Source: Hysterangium stoloniferum
Taxonomy: Eukaryota > Basidiomycota > Agaricomycetes > Hysterangiales > Hysterangiaceae
DNA: 64,000 nt
Assembly (NCBI GenBank): GCA_015178975.1
Contig: WHVD01000228.1
Coordinates: forward strand, 1 to 64,000
Direction: 5' to 3'
Below the pieces are notes generated by a model. It was not told the origin of the DNA and did no database searches. It worked only from the letters and a program-made list of their open reading frames with translations. Every line of letters begins with the position of its first letter. The first letter of the stretch is position 1. This document shows, in pieces, positions 44,208-55,307 of this stretch. A program made the translations under genes and the position numbers.

Positions 44208-45178
44208 ATGCTGGCTGAGCCACCGTTCGCCGAGAATGCGCAGTTGAATACTGACCTGTCCGGAGATGAGGTAATAAATTGTTCTCTTTCTCCCTATATC
44301 GTCCGTTGATTTGACAGCTACAGAATTTACTTGGAGTTCAATCCCTCCCAGGACATCCTCTCCGCTTTGTAGCAGTCGACCAGACCGCGTTCCTTCAAAA
44401 AGAGCTTCTCGTTGACAGGCTCGACAAGCTTTCTTCACTGTTCTGGCTGCTGGCTACGCCTGAACATTCACATATATCCGCGCTTCACTACCAGAAAGTT
44501 CGTGGAAGGGAACTCGTAATATCGGAAGCGCCCGACCTTCACCTAGTGTGGTACTACGACCGAGTTTTCATCAAGCCTCTTCCACTGTATCTCACCAACT
44601 ATGCTTTCTGGAAGCATTTCTTGTCAGGCGATGACCCAGGTACTCAAGCCCTTCGTAAGGCTGCTAAAGGGTATCTGCGATCATATTGCTACCTCATTTG
44701 CCATGAGTCCGACTTCAATATTGCCGTGGAGAAGAAACTCATCCCCCGCGGATGGGAGTTTCATAAACTCCTGAATTTCCTCGAACACTTTCGGAGTATT
44801 GCAGATGAGGAGGTTCCACCTCGATTTCGATATGGGGAGCTTCGCCTGAGCCGCCTAAATTTCATAGTATGGCTGCGTGGCATGGGTTTCTTCTATCATA
44901 AAGTATATGGACAGTATGGGCCACTCCTTGCGTCAACCGTCGCACCATTCCTGTTTATTTTTGCCCTTTTATCAATAATTCTGGCAGCAATGCAGGTTGT
45001 ACTTGCCGTGCAGCAGCTTGCAGATGTACCGCCGCCTTGGAATACGTTTGTAGAAGTCTCTCGTTGGTTCTCAGTGGTTTGTCTTGTTTTTTCAGCCTTA
45101 ACAGGGATCTTTGTCCCTATATTGATAGTAATATTACTTCTGCGGGAGTTAGTGTACGCAATCAGGCATCACTTGTAG
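44208..45178 (+). CDS. Two-exon fungal membrane protein, DUF6601-like
   Basis: ATG 44208 (MLAEPPFAENAQLNTDLSGD) begins a 21-codon exon. A 47-nt intron (44271-44317, GTAATA...GACAG) keeps frame into one long exon to the TAG at 45178, giving about 307 residues. Conserved-looking phrases include VWYYDRVFIKPLPLYLTNYA, AKGYLRSYCYLICHESDFNI and FRYGELRLSRLNFIVWL, as I remember from the fungal DUF6601 family. Two C-terminal membrane helices are clear: LLASTVAPFLFIFALLSIIL and WFSVVCLVFSALTGIFVPIL. The N-terminal three quarters would be cytosolic. Function is unknown. It is intact and probably expressed. Basidiomycetes often carry many copies next to NLR-like genes, but that is recollection. Confidence 0.75.
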
Positions 45179-46437
45179 GAACTGGTTTCTATTGTTTATA
45201 CATGGAGGTCATAACTATGGATGGGTAATTTACCCCTCGATCTCCAACATTACTACACAAATATTTGAATTGTCGCAGTAATGAATGATGAGTTCCACGT
45301 TTCAAGGTTTTATACTTGTAATACGATCTGATCAGCGATATGGTATATTAAAGATGTAAATATTTCGCATTTGACACTGCAGTGGCTGTTGTGGATTAAG
45401 AGACGCGTAATGAGTTCAGGAAAACATCGACAAACGCTGAAAACTGTAACCCGAAAAATGTAACAGTGATACGATGAGGATTTACAATTTACTATTGATG
45501 TGGATCCAAGTATGGTTGACTGGCAACAGTGAAAAAATTAGTTTCTGCCGCCTAGATTACTGGAAGATGCGCGGAAATTATCACAATGTTCAATGAAACG
45601 GCAGCAGGAAAACAGAAATTGCAAATATTTTTTCGTTATATTTTAATCTATAAAATTGGTACAATTGTCAAATGGCATATCGTGAGATTACCTCGCAATT
45701 TCCACATTGCAACGAGCTACAATCACATCAGCAAACCGGACAAGACAGGGTTTTGCGTTGCGATTAATTGATTTCCCCACAATATTTCTTCTCCGGTATG
45801 TTAAAATGTGTTCCAAGCACCCAGTTTGTATCCAGTATAAATTATAGGTCAGAGCTCTTGGGCATTTATATCACAGGGGGAAAATTTGCGGCAGCTACGT
45901 AAAGTATAGGACTGTAGAAAATTAGCAGCCGCTCAAAAAGTTCAGATCAAATATTGCAAAGTATGACATGAGCCAAAGTCCATTTAAGTCTGAATTTCAC
46001 AGATAGACTTCTTAATGCCTTCCTACTGTACACAATATATAATCCGAATCTGTGCTCTGTTGATCGTTAATTTGCATTGTTATTGCACAGGCTGTTTCGA
46101 AACTGATTTTGGAGCTTGATGCGTTTCTGAGCCAGCGTTGCCGTGAGTTCCTTAAAAGGTTGGCACAAAACCCGATGTCTCTTGCCCATGGTCATTTTTG
46201 AAGGTCTTTCTGTACCCTTTAAAAAGGAAGCCATTAGAATAAAAAAATAAGAAAGACTTTCATAATTTAGAATCTACCATGTGATGTTTGAATTGAATGT
46301 TAGACTCAATGCATTACATTTTATCTTTTCCTTAGCACCACATTGCTCATCCTATGGTGCAATCCTCTGACGATGAAAGACTCACAAATGAATGCGAAGA
46401 TGGTCAGAAGAAATAAAGAAAAAATATTATCGAGTGA
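45179..46437. other. Intergenic region without recognisable genes
   Basis: Stop-rich, moderately AT-rich. I saw no element ends or RNA genes. Confidence 0.4.
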
Positions 46438-47116
46438 TTGGGTGAACATGATAAACGAAAAATTTTCTATTATCTTGGTATTTTTGACTCTGTTCTCATC
46501 ATTTTCAGAGCCAATCCATTAGATCCATACAAAAAAAGGTTTGTGTGGTTTGATACTCGGAATCAAAATCCATTCGTCAAGTATAACTCGCCTTGGATAC
46601 TGTGGGATGCAATGAGACTCGAAGAATACGGAGAACTCTCCAGAGATGAGTGCATGTTTGAGTCTGCATCTTTCTCAATTTCTGATGGATCGGCGGGATC
46701 GCCCTTGCAGAACATCTCCAAATGTGGGTTGCAATACCGTCTTTTATCTTTGTAAATATTCCAGGAGTCTCTTTCACTCAGGTTCGCACAAACCCACTGA
46801 AAAGTCCGATAGCGAAGGACTCGATAATTCTCTACGGTGTGCCTCAAGTCCCATTTTCATCTTCTTCCGTCTACCATTTATAATTGCTTACAGTGCCCTC
46901 ATGGACCCCACCAATTCTCTCGTAGCGGGAGGAATTGAAAGCATCACATACACTTGGGCCTTCTTCTACGATGCGGTAAACTTTGTGGTGTCCCTATCCT
47001 TCTTTCACTGGGAAAGTATTCCAGAATATCTGAACTCACAACTACGTGTCGACAATCACGACACTGAGCCATTATTTACATGTATGCTTACCGACTTAAA
47101 GACGGCTATAAACTAG
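46438..47116 (+). pseudogene. Unrecognised gene or gene remnant
   Basis: Protein-like text occurs in two frames: ANPLDPYKKRFVWFDTRNQN, PWILWDAMRLEEYGELSRDE, then (46800-47116) FIFFRLPFIIAYSALMDPTN and TYTWAFFYDAVNFVVSLSFF, the last two hydrophobic. A GT...AG intron near 46735-46780 could join them. I cannot name the family. It may be a decayed membrane protein or an intact multi-exon gene. Confidence 0.3.
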
Positions 47117-48821
47117 ATACTCCTCCGTCAACAAAAGCACATCAAGACAATGGCGAGAAATTAAAAAAGAGTGTCAAACAGCTGGGTATGAGAATAGACT
47201 GACAGTCGGCGGAGGGCTGAGTTACACACGGCTGTAGAGTGGGAACATAAATAATACCTGGATTTGTATAGAGATGAACCTACTGAAGATTGCTCGCACT
47301 GATTATTTATTTATTTATCCTTACAAGGCGGTCATGGGTGTTGTTACAACCAGATTAGAATCCCATTATATTGTATAGATGATAGACCCCAAGTAAATAC
47401 ATTCAAGTCTAATTAAAGCAATTAGAACATATCCTCACACTCCCTTCACAACAACTCTACCTTGGCATAGCTAGTCAAAATGCATTCGTATGCATTATGC
47501 ACATCCTCGAAAGAGAATGTCGAATCAACCAATGGGATAACTTCTCTACTCTATGAAATATTCAATCAATAAATCCATGGACCTTCACAGATAAGTTTGT
47601 TCAATGCATTCAGATCAGCTTTCCCGTTTACCACGACAATATGTATAAGATTATATTGCGTGAGCGACGTGATTTGGCTGGGATATAATAATTATTCGCT
47701 TGTACGTGCTTTGTTCTACCCAACCACACTGACCGAGTGCATGGCAGTGTCCATATCTGGCCATATCTGTTTGATTGGCCAGTTGCAGATCATCACCCAT
47801 CACTGAAGGAATAAGAACTAGATCATTACACAGCATAGCTCATATATGTGAGAGATAATCCAGGCCCCCAGATTCTATCATACAAGGCAATCATCCTTGT
47901 TGTTGTAATCCTCCCAAGTTGTCATATGGCTCAAAAGCATGTTCTTCACCAGTTGTTGACTTCTTTACATCACTCATACAGCATCCTTTTCAATTCACAA
48001 GAATGAAGCAAGACCAGTCTCAGTCTCATGCATTAGCAGGACCGACATGTGATTCCTGACTCACTACCGTTTCCAAGGGACTTGAAGAGTAGCATAGTCA
48101 GATCTTCAGTGGGTTGTTCTAGGGGTTTGATGGGAGAATCTGGTTTCCCCCATCATCCTTGGGATCCTTGGGAACATTAGAAAGCTCAATGAAATGACTT
48201 TCAGAACCTGATGTGATGGGCTGAGCTGGAGTGTCAGGCTGGGTGGTATAGAGTTGCAAAGAGGATTAAAGTTGAGATGGTCCTTCAGTAGCTTTGCATT
48301 TGGAACCCATGATGAGTGAGTCATACATAAGTGTAAGGTCTGATATACTGTTAAGTGCCATGTTGGAAACCTATTCTGGGAACTATTGCAAAACAACTGG
48401 GAGCTCAGATACTTCCAGGCAGGGTCAGGACTTGGCTTCAGCTTACAGTATGCACTGTGATGCAAATGCTCATGTGTCCTTAATTTCAGAGCTGATAAGT
48501 GCCAAGGAGCTTATGGATAATCAGAGTTCTGAAGAGTTCCAATTTTTGAGTATACAGAAAGAGAAGAGGAATAGGCTAACTAAATTGATATCAAATCTAA
48601 GGTGTAAGTACAATGCATGGAAACTAATATAGACTTTCTGGTAATTGTACTACAAATTGAGATCACAATAAGATGGATTAGGATAGGAGTTCCAAATTGG
48701 GAACATAATAGGCAAACAGATGAATATGTGTCAACAGACAGGTTATCAAATACAGAAGAAGGACGAAGTTCAGAATGTCTGGGAATTGATGGTATTCTGG
48801 AGGTGGGGATTATATCAGAAT
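47117..48821. other. AT-rich intergenic and repeat-derived sequence
   Basis: No gene is supported. A short piece near 48420-48450 (AGGACTTGGCTTCAGCTTA) matches the family A LTR and may be a very old fragment. Tetranucleotide ATTT repeats lie at 47304-47318. Confidence 0.4.
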
Positions 48822-49020
48822 TGTTAGGATCCCAGTCATTTGGCCCCCTGCAACCTCATTTTACTCTTCCCACCCCACCATTGGTACCTGTTAAGGGGTG
48901 TACATGGAGGTTATCAGAGGGTTTCCAGAGAAACCTGTGGGAAAGCTAGTAAGACTTGGCTTCAGCTTATAGGCTGTGCCCTCACGAGATCATGTCATCC
49001 AATTTCAGATGGACAGATGG

Positions 49021-51096
49021 GAATCTGTAATGGATTTGGCTATTTACTCTCTCAAATAGTTAACAAACATTGACATGGCAAGGGATTCAAGAAATAAACA
49101 AATAAAGGTCCAGTAATTTAAATACTGATAGATTAATTAGCTGCACTATTAAGTGTAAACAACTAAAGTCAATATTCATTGGTCTCTTGACAAATTCAGA
49201 TGAACTTGTAGTGATGTGCTCTACAAGAGTTAATTTCTTCTTGAGAATAAAGGTTTGGGAGCTGAATGTATGCACAATAAGTCAGCAGAAACTTGTTGTA
49301 AGCCTTCACTTTATTGTAGCCTTTTAGTTTACTATTTATAAAGATTTAACAAGCTGTTAAATAATTTATAAATAGAGAGATTGTCTGAGAGTTGAATATC
49401 CAAGCGTTTGTTTAAAGATTGATTAACTGTGCTGTTAATGTGGGCTCTTGAATAACCTAAATGGGCAGGGATTTCAGTAATAAGAATTTAGATTTACTTA
49501 AGTGATTAGTAAGCCTAAAGGTTTCTGGGAAGCTGAGGGAACTTAGATGAATTAACTAAGTTCAAGAGTGCTGACAAAGAGTTCAAGTTGTAGGTGCTTG
49601 CAGTTAGATATCAGACTAAGGTTATTATTGTCCTTAGGATGATTAGATAAGCTTCTGAGCTGGTGCTGTTAATAGTAGTAAAATAGATTTATTTATTCAG
49701 TGATTTAGGCCTCTTTTTATACATGTAGAGAGTTCTGCTTAATAATATCTAAATAACTAAATAGGAAATTATTAGAAGCTCCTACAGGTTTCCATAATTC
49801 TGCTATGATATCATAGCTATTACCTGACTCGAAGATCTGAGCCGGTGTTACGACTGGACAATCCCGCCAGACTCCGGGCACTAACCCGTACGCCCCCATG
49901 TGCTACAAGCACCAATCGTCTGTTTATAGGATTTCCCGCCCAGACTCTGTTACATCAAGACTCGTTACATTCGACCTTATTAAGACACATATCAGTCACC
50001 GGACTTCCCCTGGACTCCGTCTCTGTCTAAGTCTGTCTTCATCCCACGCGTCAGTCACCGGTCCCCGCTTAGAATCCCGTCACCGCTCTAATCGAGCCCC
50101 GTTCCCATTTTAGTCAAATGACCTGTCACGATTTAAGACTCCGCTCCCACTCCGTTTCCCATTATGGGTTATGCTTTGTCACGATTCGGACTCCGCTCCG
50201 TTCCGTTCCATTCCTAACACCAATTTGGTGTTTACTATTCCCGTTTTATGTTTTGTTAGTTTCATTTCGTTATTACTGGATTTGGTATGTCATGCATTCC
50301 ACGGTCTATATAAACTGGCAGATGTTGTACATACAATCCAGTCAGAAAATTAGCTTAGATTCCCCCCAGTAATCTAATAATATTTTCCGCTCTAAAACCT
50401 TACTCGATTCACATTGCTCACACTAGTCGGAGCCCACGGGCTCCGGCGCATCTATCTCTCTCAACCAACTTGACTCACGACCCACGACCTCCGACTTACG
50501 ACCCACGACCCCCAATGTACGACCTACGACCCATGAACCCCGCCCGGACTCCCTGGGATCCCCGTAGTCCGTTTGAAATTGGACAACATGATCTAGTGAG
50601 GGCGCAGCCTATAAGCTGAAGCCAAGTCCTACCGGATATCCTGCAGGTTTCTCTGGAAACCTGGCCTGTGTGTGTATCCTAACAGCCAGTCAAGTCAGAA
50701 AATAGGCCTGGGATGGCCAAGGGTGGAAGCAGAACAGCTTCCAGGGCCGAATTTGGATGAAACTGGCCACTCGGCTATGGAAACGCCACGTGTTGACTTG
50801 TAGATGCATCATCAAGTCGATTATTATGTAATATCATGTGATAGCACCAAAAAAGTGTGCATATATGCCGTGATTATGAGAAAAGGGGCCAAATCACTAA
50901 AAATAGATAAATTGGCTTATTAATCTTAACTTTGGGCCACTCTAGGCTTCGATTACATAATGTGATGTCATTTGAAGCCTTGAGTATGCGAAGTTAAAAG
51001 GAAATAGCCATATTCTTGGAATAATAAATAAAATAAAATAAATTTGGGAAAATTAAGGGAAAAGTTGTAAAAATCAACTGGATACATCACAGAATC
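49021..51096. mobile_element. Unclassified TG...CA insertion inside the family A LTR
   Basis: 49026-51091 (TGTAATGGATTTGGC...GGATACATCACA) is flanked by a perfect 5-bp duplication GAATC (49021-49025 and 51092-51096). Without the LTR nested in it, its own length is about 1.2 kb. It is AT-rich, has no ORF I recognise, and its ends form an imperfect inverted TGTRATG. It is possibly a solo LTR of another family. Confidence 0.75.
49846..50684 (+). repeat. Family A solo LTR, innermost layer
   Basis: 839 bp (TGTTACGACTGG...ATCCTAACA). Flanks GCCGG (49841-49845) and GCCAG (50685-50689) agree at four of five bases. It is CpG-rich compared with the A LTR two layers out, in line with its younger position. 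Confidence 0.88.
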
Positions 51097-52454
51097 CTGG
51101 GGAGTCTAGGAGTAGTTGGTGGGTTGTGAGATTGGAGGGTCAACTGTGGGAATCCCACAGAAGTTGAAGGGTCGGGTGGAGTTGAGTCAGAGGTCGAGTG
51201 ATAGATACATAGGTTGGAGCCCATGGGCCCCGACAAGGTAAATAGTGGTGTGTTTCAAAGAGGAGATTAGAGTGGAAAATGTACTGAGATTACTGGGGAG
51301 AATCTAAGCTGATTTTCTGACTGGATTGTATGTACAACATTTACCAGACTATGTATATAGACTGTGGAATGTATGTCATACCAAATCCAGTAATAATGAA
51401 ATCCAAACTAGTAATCATGAAATGAGATAAGTAAACACCAAGTTTGGTGTTAGGAATGGAATGGAGTGGAGCGGAGTCCGAATTGTGACAGGTCATTAGA
51501 CCATAATGGGAACGGGGCAGGAGTGGAGTCCAAAATGTGACAGGTCATTTGACCATAACAGGAATGGGGCTCAGTTAGAGAGCTGTCGGGTTTTCTGAGA
51601 GGAGTCTGGTGACTGGTATGTGGGACAGGGTTGGAGATAGACAGGTGCAGGTCCTGGTGGGTATTCCGGTGACTGATACATGAAGTAATGAAGGTCTGAT
51701 GTCCAGAGTCCGGTGGGTATTCCAGTAAACTGATAACTGGTGCATGTAGGGTGTGGGTGCATATAAGTTAGTGCCCGGAGTCTGGCAGGTTTTCCAGCCT
51801 TAACAGTACCCCCAACCATGGTGTCACTGCCCAGGACACCCCAACACTTGGTTCACTATGGTTTTCCCTTTTTGTTATCCTGTCCCATCTCCATCCCAAC
51901 ACTCTCCCATCACCCATTCTACTTGTAAGTGTTATTTGCCACCTCATACCCTCTAGAATACTTTTACTACATCATATTTAGTTCTAGTCTGATCCCTACC
52001 CCTTCCCATGCTTCCTTTGACCTGTCACTACTTCCTACTTCCTTGATTGGCCCTCTACTCATCCATTACACCTTTGTATAAAGTTCCTACCATGTATGCT
52101 ACTACTCTTCAGTTCTGATATCAACTTAGATTACCCTCATTTAGTCTTCAGTCTACTTACTCCCTCCCTAATACCTTTAAGGTGGCCATCAGCAAGCCAT
52201 GACCCTCTACCTTACAACTCTTAGTATATTGGCCTTCTGGTTGAATGAGCTAAGCATTGTCTCCAGTTCTTATCATACTATCTGCTCTGTTTAAATTACC
52301 AGAGCACCTTAAGAGTTTGTACAAGGATGCAACACATAAGTTGAAGCCAAGCTCTACCCATTTTATAGAGCCAGACCTTCTGACTAGTACAATCTCTATC
52401 ATCGACCCCTTGACATAGAGCCCCCTCATAACCCTTTGCTTAGATATTAACAGT

Positions 52455-52465
52455 ATATTAGAGCT
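52455..52465 (+). promoter_or_regulatory. Primer-binding site, self-priming type (family C)
   Basis: ATATTAGAGCT lies 2 nt inside the 5' LTR. It pairs with AGTTCTGATAT at 52111-52121 over all 11 positions if two G-U pairs are allowed. Layout and spacing equal those of family A. Confidence 0.45.
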
Positions 52466-53041
52466 CAAACTCATAAACTGTTACCCTCTAGCCATGGATA
52501 ATCAAAACCCTCTGGAAGCAAGACAAATCAGAAGGGTTACCCTTTATACTACTGATTGGCAATTTGTAGGATCACCATTAATGACACTTCTGGAATATGC
52601 ATTGAATGTACAGACCCCCACAAGCTCACCTAGACCTCTTCCAGTACCTCTGAGTATTGGTGGCAGTGTTTTTTGACACACTCCACCTCCTACCTCCATC
52701 AATCCACAACAGCCCACATCACAGTAGTTGGCCCACCCAGCTCTCATCACAGCTTTGATGGCAGACCCCTGAGTTCACATCACAGCTCTCATTATAGTTT
52801 TGATAGTGGACCCTAGGTTCCCATCACAGTTCTTTCCAAGGTTTTGGTGGTGGACCACTGAGTTCCCACCACAATTCACATTATAGCTCTCACCACAGTA
52901 GTCATGGTGGCAGACCTCCGAGTTCATCCCACCCTAGCTTACATCACAGTTCTCACCACTCTGGCAACAGCTCAGCAGGTGCATCTCATGGTTCTGTATC
53001 AATTCCTGAACTGAGTCTTAGAACAGCACTTGAAGGGCTCA

Positions 53042-53705
53042 TGTTACAACCCATGCACTCAGCACACCATCAGACCTGATCAGACCTCACACAAAACTCC
53101 AATCACTCACAAACCATCAGTATCCCGACTAACCCCATTAAGCACCTTCATTGTTCCCAATTGGTATTTCTGTCTGCCCCTTATCCTATACAACCAGTTT
53201 ACGCCTTTTCTGCCTGTAGTAGTCTATGTCCAGATTTATAATGTTCTGTCTATTGGTCTCTGTTTTCGCATCACTCTATATGTAGTTCCATCTTCTCCAT
53301 TAGTACTTTCCTTTGTTCTGCTTTCATTCAGATAAGCACTGGATTTCCATATATATGCTGCTCATGTATTGTAGTATTAGGACAATCAGAATATTGACTC
53401 AGAACACTCCTAAATAACTCTCATAGTCTCGCTCTAAATATCCCACTCTCTGCCTCTGCTTGCACTTGCTCACCCTTGGTTTCCAACTCTCAGTCTCTGA
53501 CCCTTCAACCCAACCCTCAACTTATCCTTCAGCTTCCAATCAGTGACTGACTGAGAGGATTATTCAACAGGACCAGTTTCCCGCCCACCTGAAATTTAAG
53601 GACACCCGATGGTAACTTGCAAGGGCACAGCATATACATAAGCTGAAGCCAAGTCCTTCTGTTCAGTCCCCACTACCGACATCAGTCAGTTTTCTGTTCT
53701 TAACA
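53042..53705 (+). repeat. Family B solo LTR inside the family C element
   Basis: 664 bp (TGTTACAACCC...TTCTTAACA) with perfect duplication GCTCA (53037-53041 and 53706-53710). Confidence 0.9.
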
Positions 53706-53744
53706 GCTCACCGCCTTCCTCAAAAACAACCACAGGAAGGCCAC

Positions 53745-54567
53745 TGTTACAACTGCAATTCCTGCCAGACTCCGGGCACTAACTTATATGCACCCATACC
53801 CTATACGCACCAATTGTCAGTTTACTGGAATTCCCGCCGGACTCCATACATCAGACTTGTCTACGTTCGACTTCGTTACATTGTGTATCAGTCACAGAAA
53901 TACCCACCAGACTCCGTCCCTGTCTATGTCTGACTCTGTCCCACACATCAGTCACCGGACCCTGCTCGGAAAACCTGTCATCCCTCTAACAGAGCCCCGT
54001 TCCCATTTTAGTTAAATGACCTGTCACGATTTGGACTCTGCTCCTGCTCCATTTCCCATTATGGTTTATGATTTGTCATGATTCAGACTCCACTCTGTTC
54101 CATCCTGTTCCTAACACCAAATTTGGTGTTTACTATTCTTGTTTTATGTTTTGCTAGTTTCATTTCATTATTACTGGATTTGGTATATCATTCATTCCAC
54201 GGTCTATATAGTCTGGCAGATGTTGTACATACAATCCAGTCAGAAAATTGGCTTAGATTCCCCCAGTAATATAATACATTTTCCGCTCTAAACTCCTACT
54301 TGAATTACACTGCTCATGCTAGTTGGAGCCCACAGGCTCCGACGCATCTATCTCTCTTATTTATCTCGACTCCCGACCTCTCGACCCATGACCTCCGACC
54401 CACGACCCCTTGACCCATGAACCCCACCTGGACTCCCCGGGATTCCCGTCTGCCTGTCTGAAATTGGACAACACAATCTCACGAGGGTGCAGCCTATAAG
54501 CTGAAGCCAAGTCCTGCTGGATATTCCCCGGGTTTCTCCAGAAACCTGCCATGTACATACCCTAACA
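53745..54567 (+). repeat. Family A solo LTR inside the family C element
   Basis: 823 bp (TGTTACAACTGC...ACCCTAACA) with perfect duplication GCCAC (53740-53744 and 54568-54572), only 34 bp after the B insertion's duplication. Confidence 0.9.
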
Positions 54568-55307
54568 GCCACCCAGCATGCCAAGGTTAAGGAACCTGAC
54601 ATTTTTCATGGAACTGACACTGAAAAATTGTGACCATTCCTTATGCAATGCAATTTGAACTTCAATGACTGCCCTGATGAATTTGCTACTGATAGAAGCA
54701 AGGTTATATTCACCTTATCATTTCTTCAGGACACCACCAGGAATTGGTTTGAACCTGCACTCAACAACCTTGAAGATTACCAACCTGGCTGGCTAAACAA
54801 CTACTTGTCTTTCATTACAGAGCTCAGACTTAATTCTGGCCCTCACAATGCTGTCAGTGATGCCAAAGCTACTCTAGCCAACATTAAAATGAAGGACAGC
54901 CAGTGGAGAATACATTGTCCAGTTCAACTCACTAGCCACTCTTGTCAATTGGGGTAACTCTGCCATATGTATGCCATAGGTTCTATTCCAGCCTCCCATC
55001 CTGTCTTAAGGATGATATCTGTCAAGATGATGGCAAGCCAACTACTTTCATTAATATGAACATTGAAGCTCAGCGATGTGATACTCACTATTGGGAGTGG
55101 CACACTGAAATCACTTGTGAAACATCCTTGGACTGCCTGGCAAAAGCATCCAAGACAATGAACTAGCACCCACATCTATGTATTGGCAATACCACCAACA
55201 CATTGATGATCACTCTTTGAAGAAGTCCAAAAAGAAAAACAGGACAGACTCAACTTCTAATGATGCTGCAACCTCTAGCAACAACACTGGTACCTCCATG
55301 GCCAAAC

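Larger units (their letters stand above)
48884..51810 (-). repeat. Family A solo LTR inside the family C LTR, itself split
   Basis: LTR 48889-51805 (TGTTAAGGGGTGTAC...CCTTAACA) with perfect duplication GTACC (48884-48888 and 51806-51810). Its own sequence is 48889-49025 and 51097-51805, about 846 bp. It is interrupted by the unclassified insertion at 49026. Confidence 0.88.
48822..52452 (+). repeat. Family C 5' LTR, split by a stack of insertions
   Basis: The LTR's own sequence is 48822-48888 and 51811-52452 (TGTTAGGATCCC...ATTAACA). TATAAAG at 52077 precedes AGTTCTGATAT (52111-52121, likely R start) by 34 nt. It aligns with the 3' LTR from 55308, for example AGCAAGC, CCCTCTACC and CAACTCTTAG. 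Confidence 0.8.

Noticed and set aside
49846-50372. ORFs recurring in several places that share phrases such as WQMLYIQSSQKISLDSP.
   Set aside because: The same text occurs in every family A LTR on the matching strand; it is LTR sequence, not a gene family.
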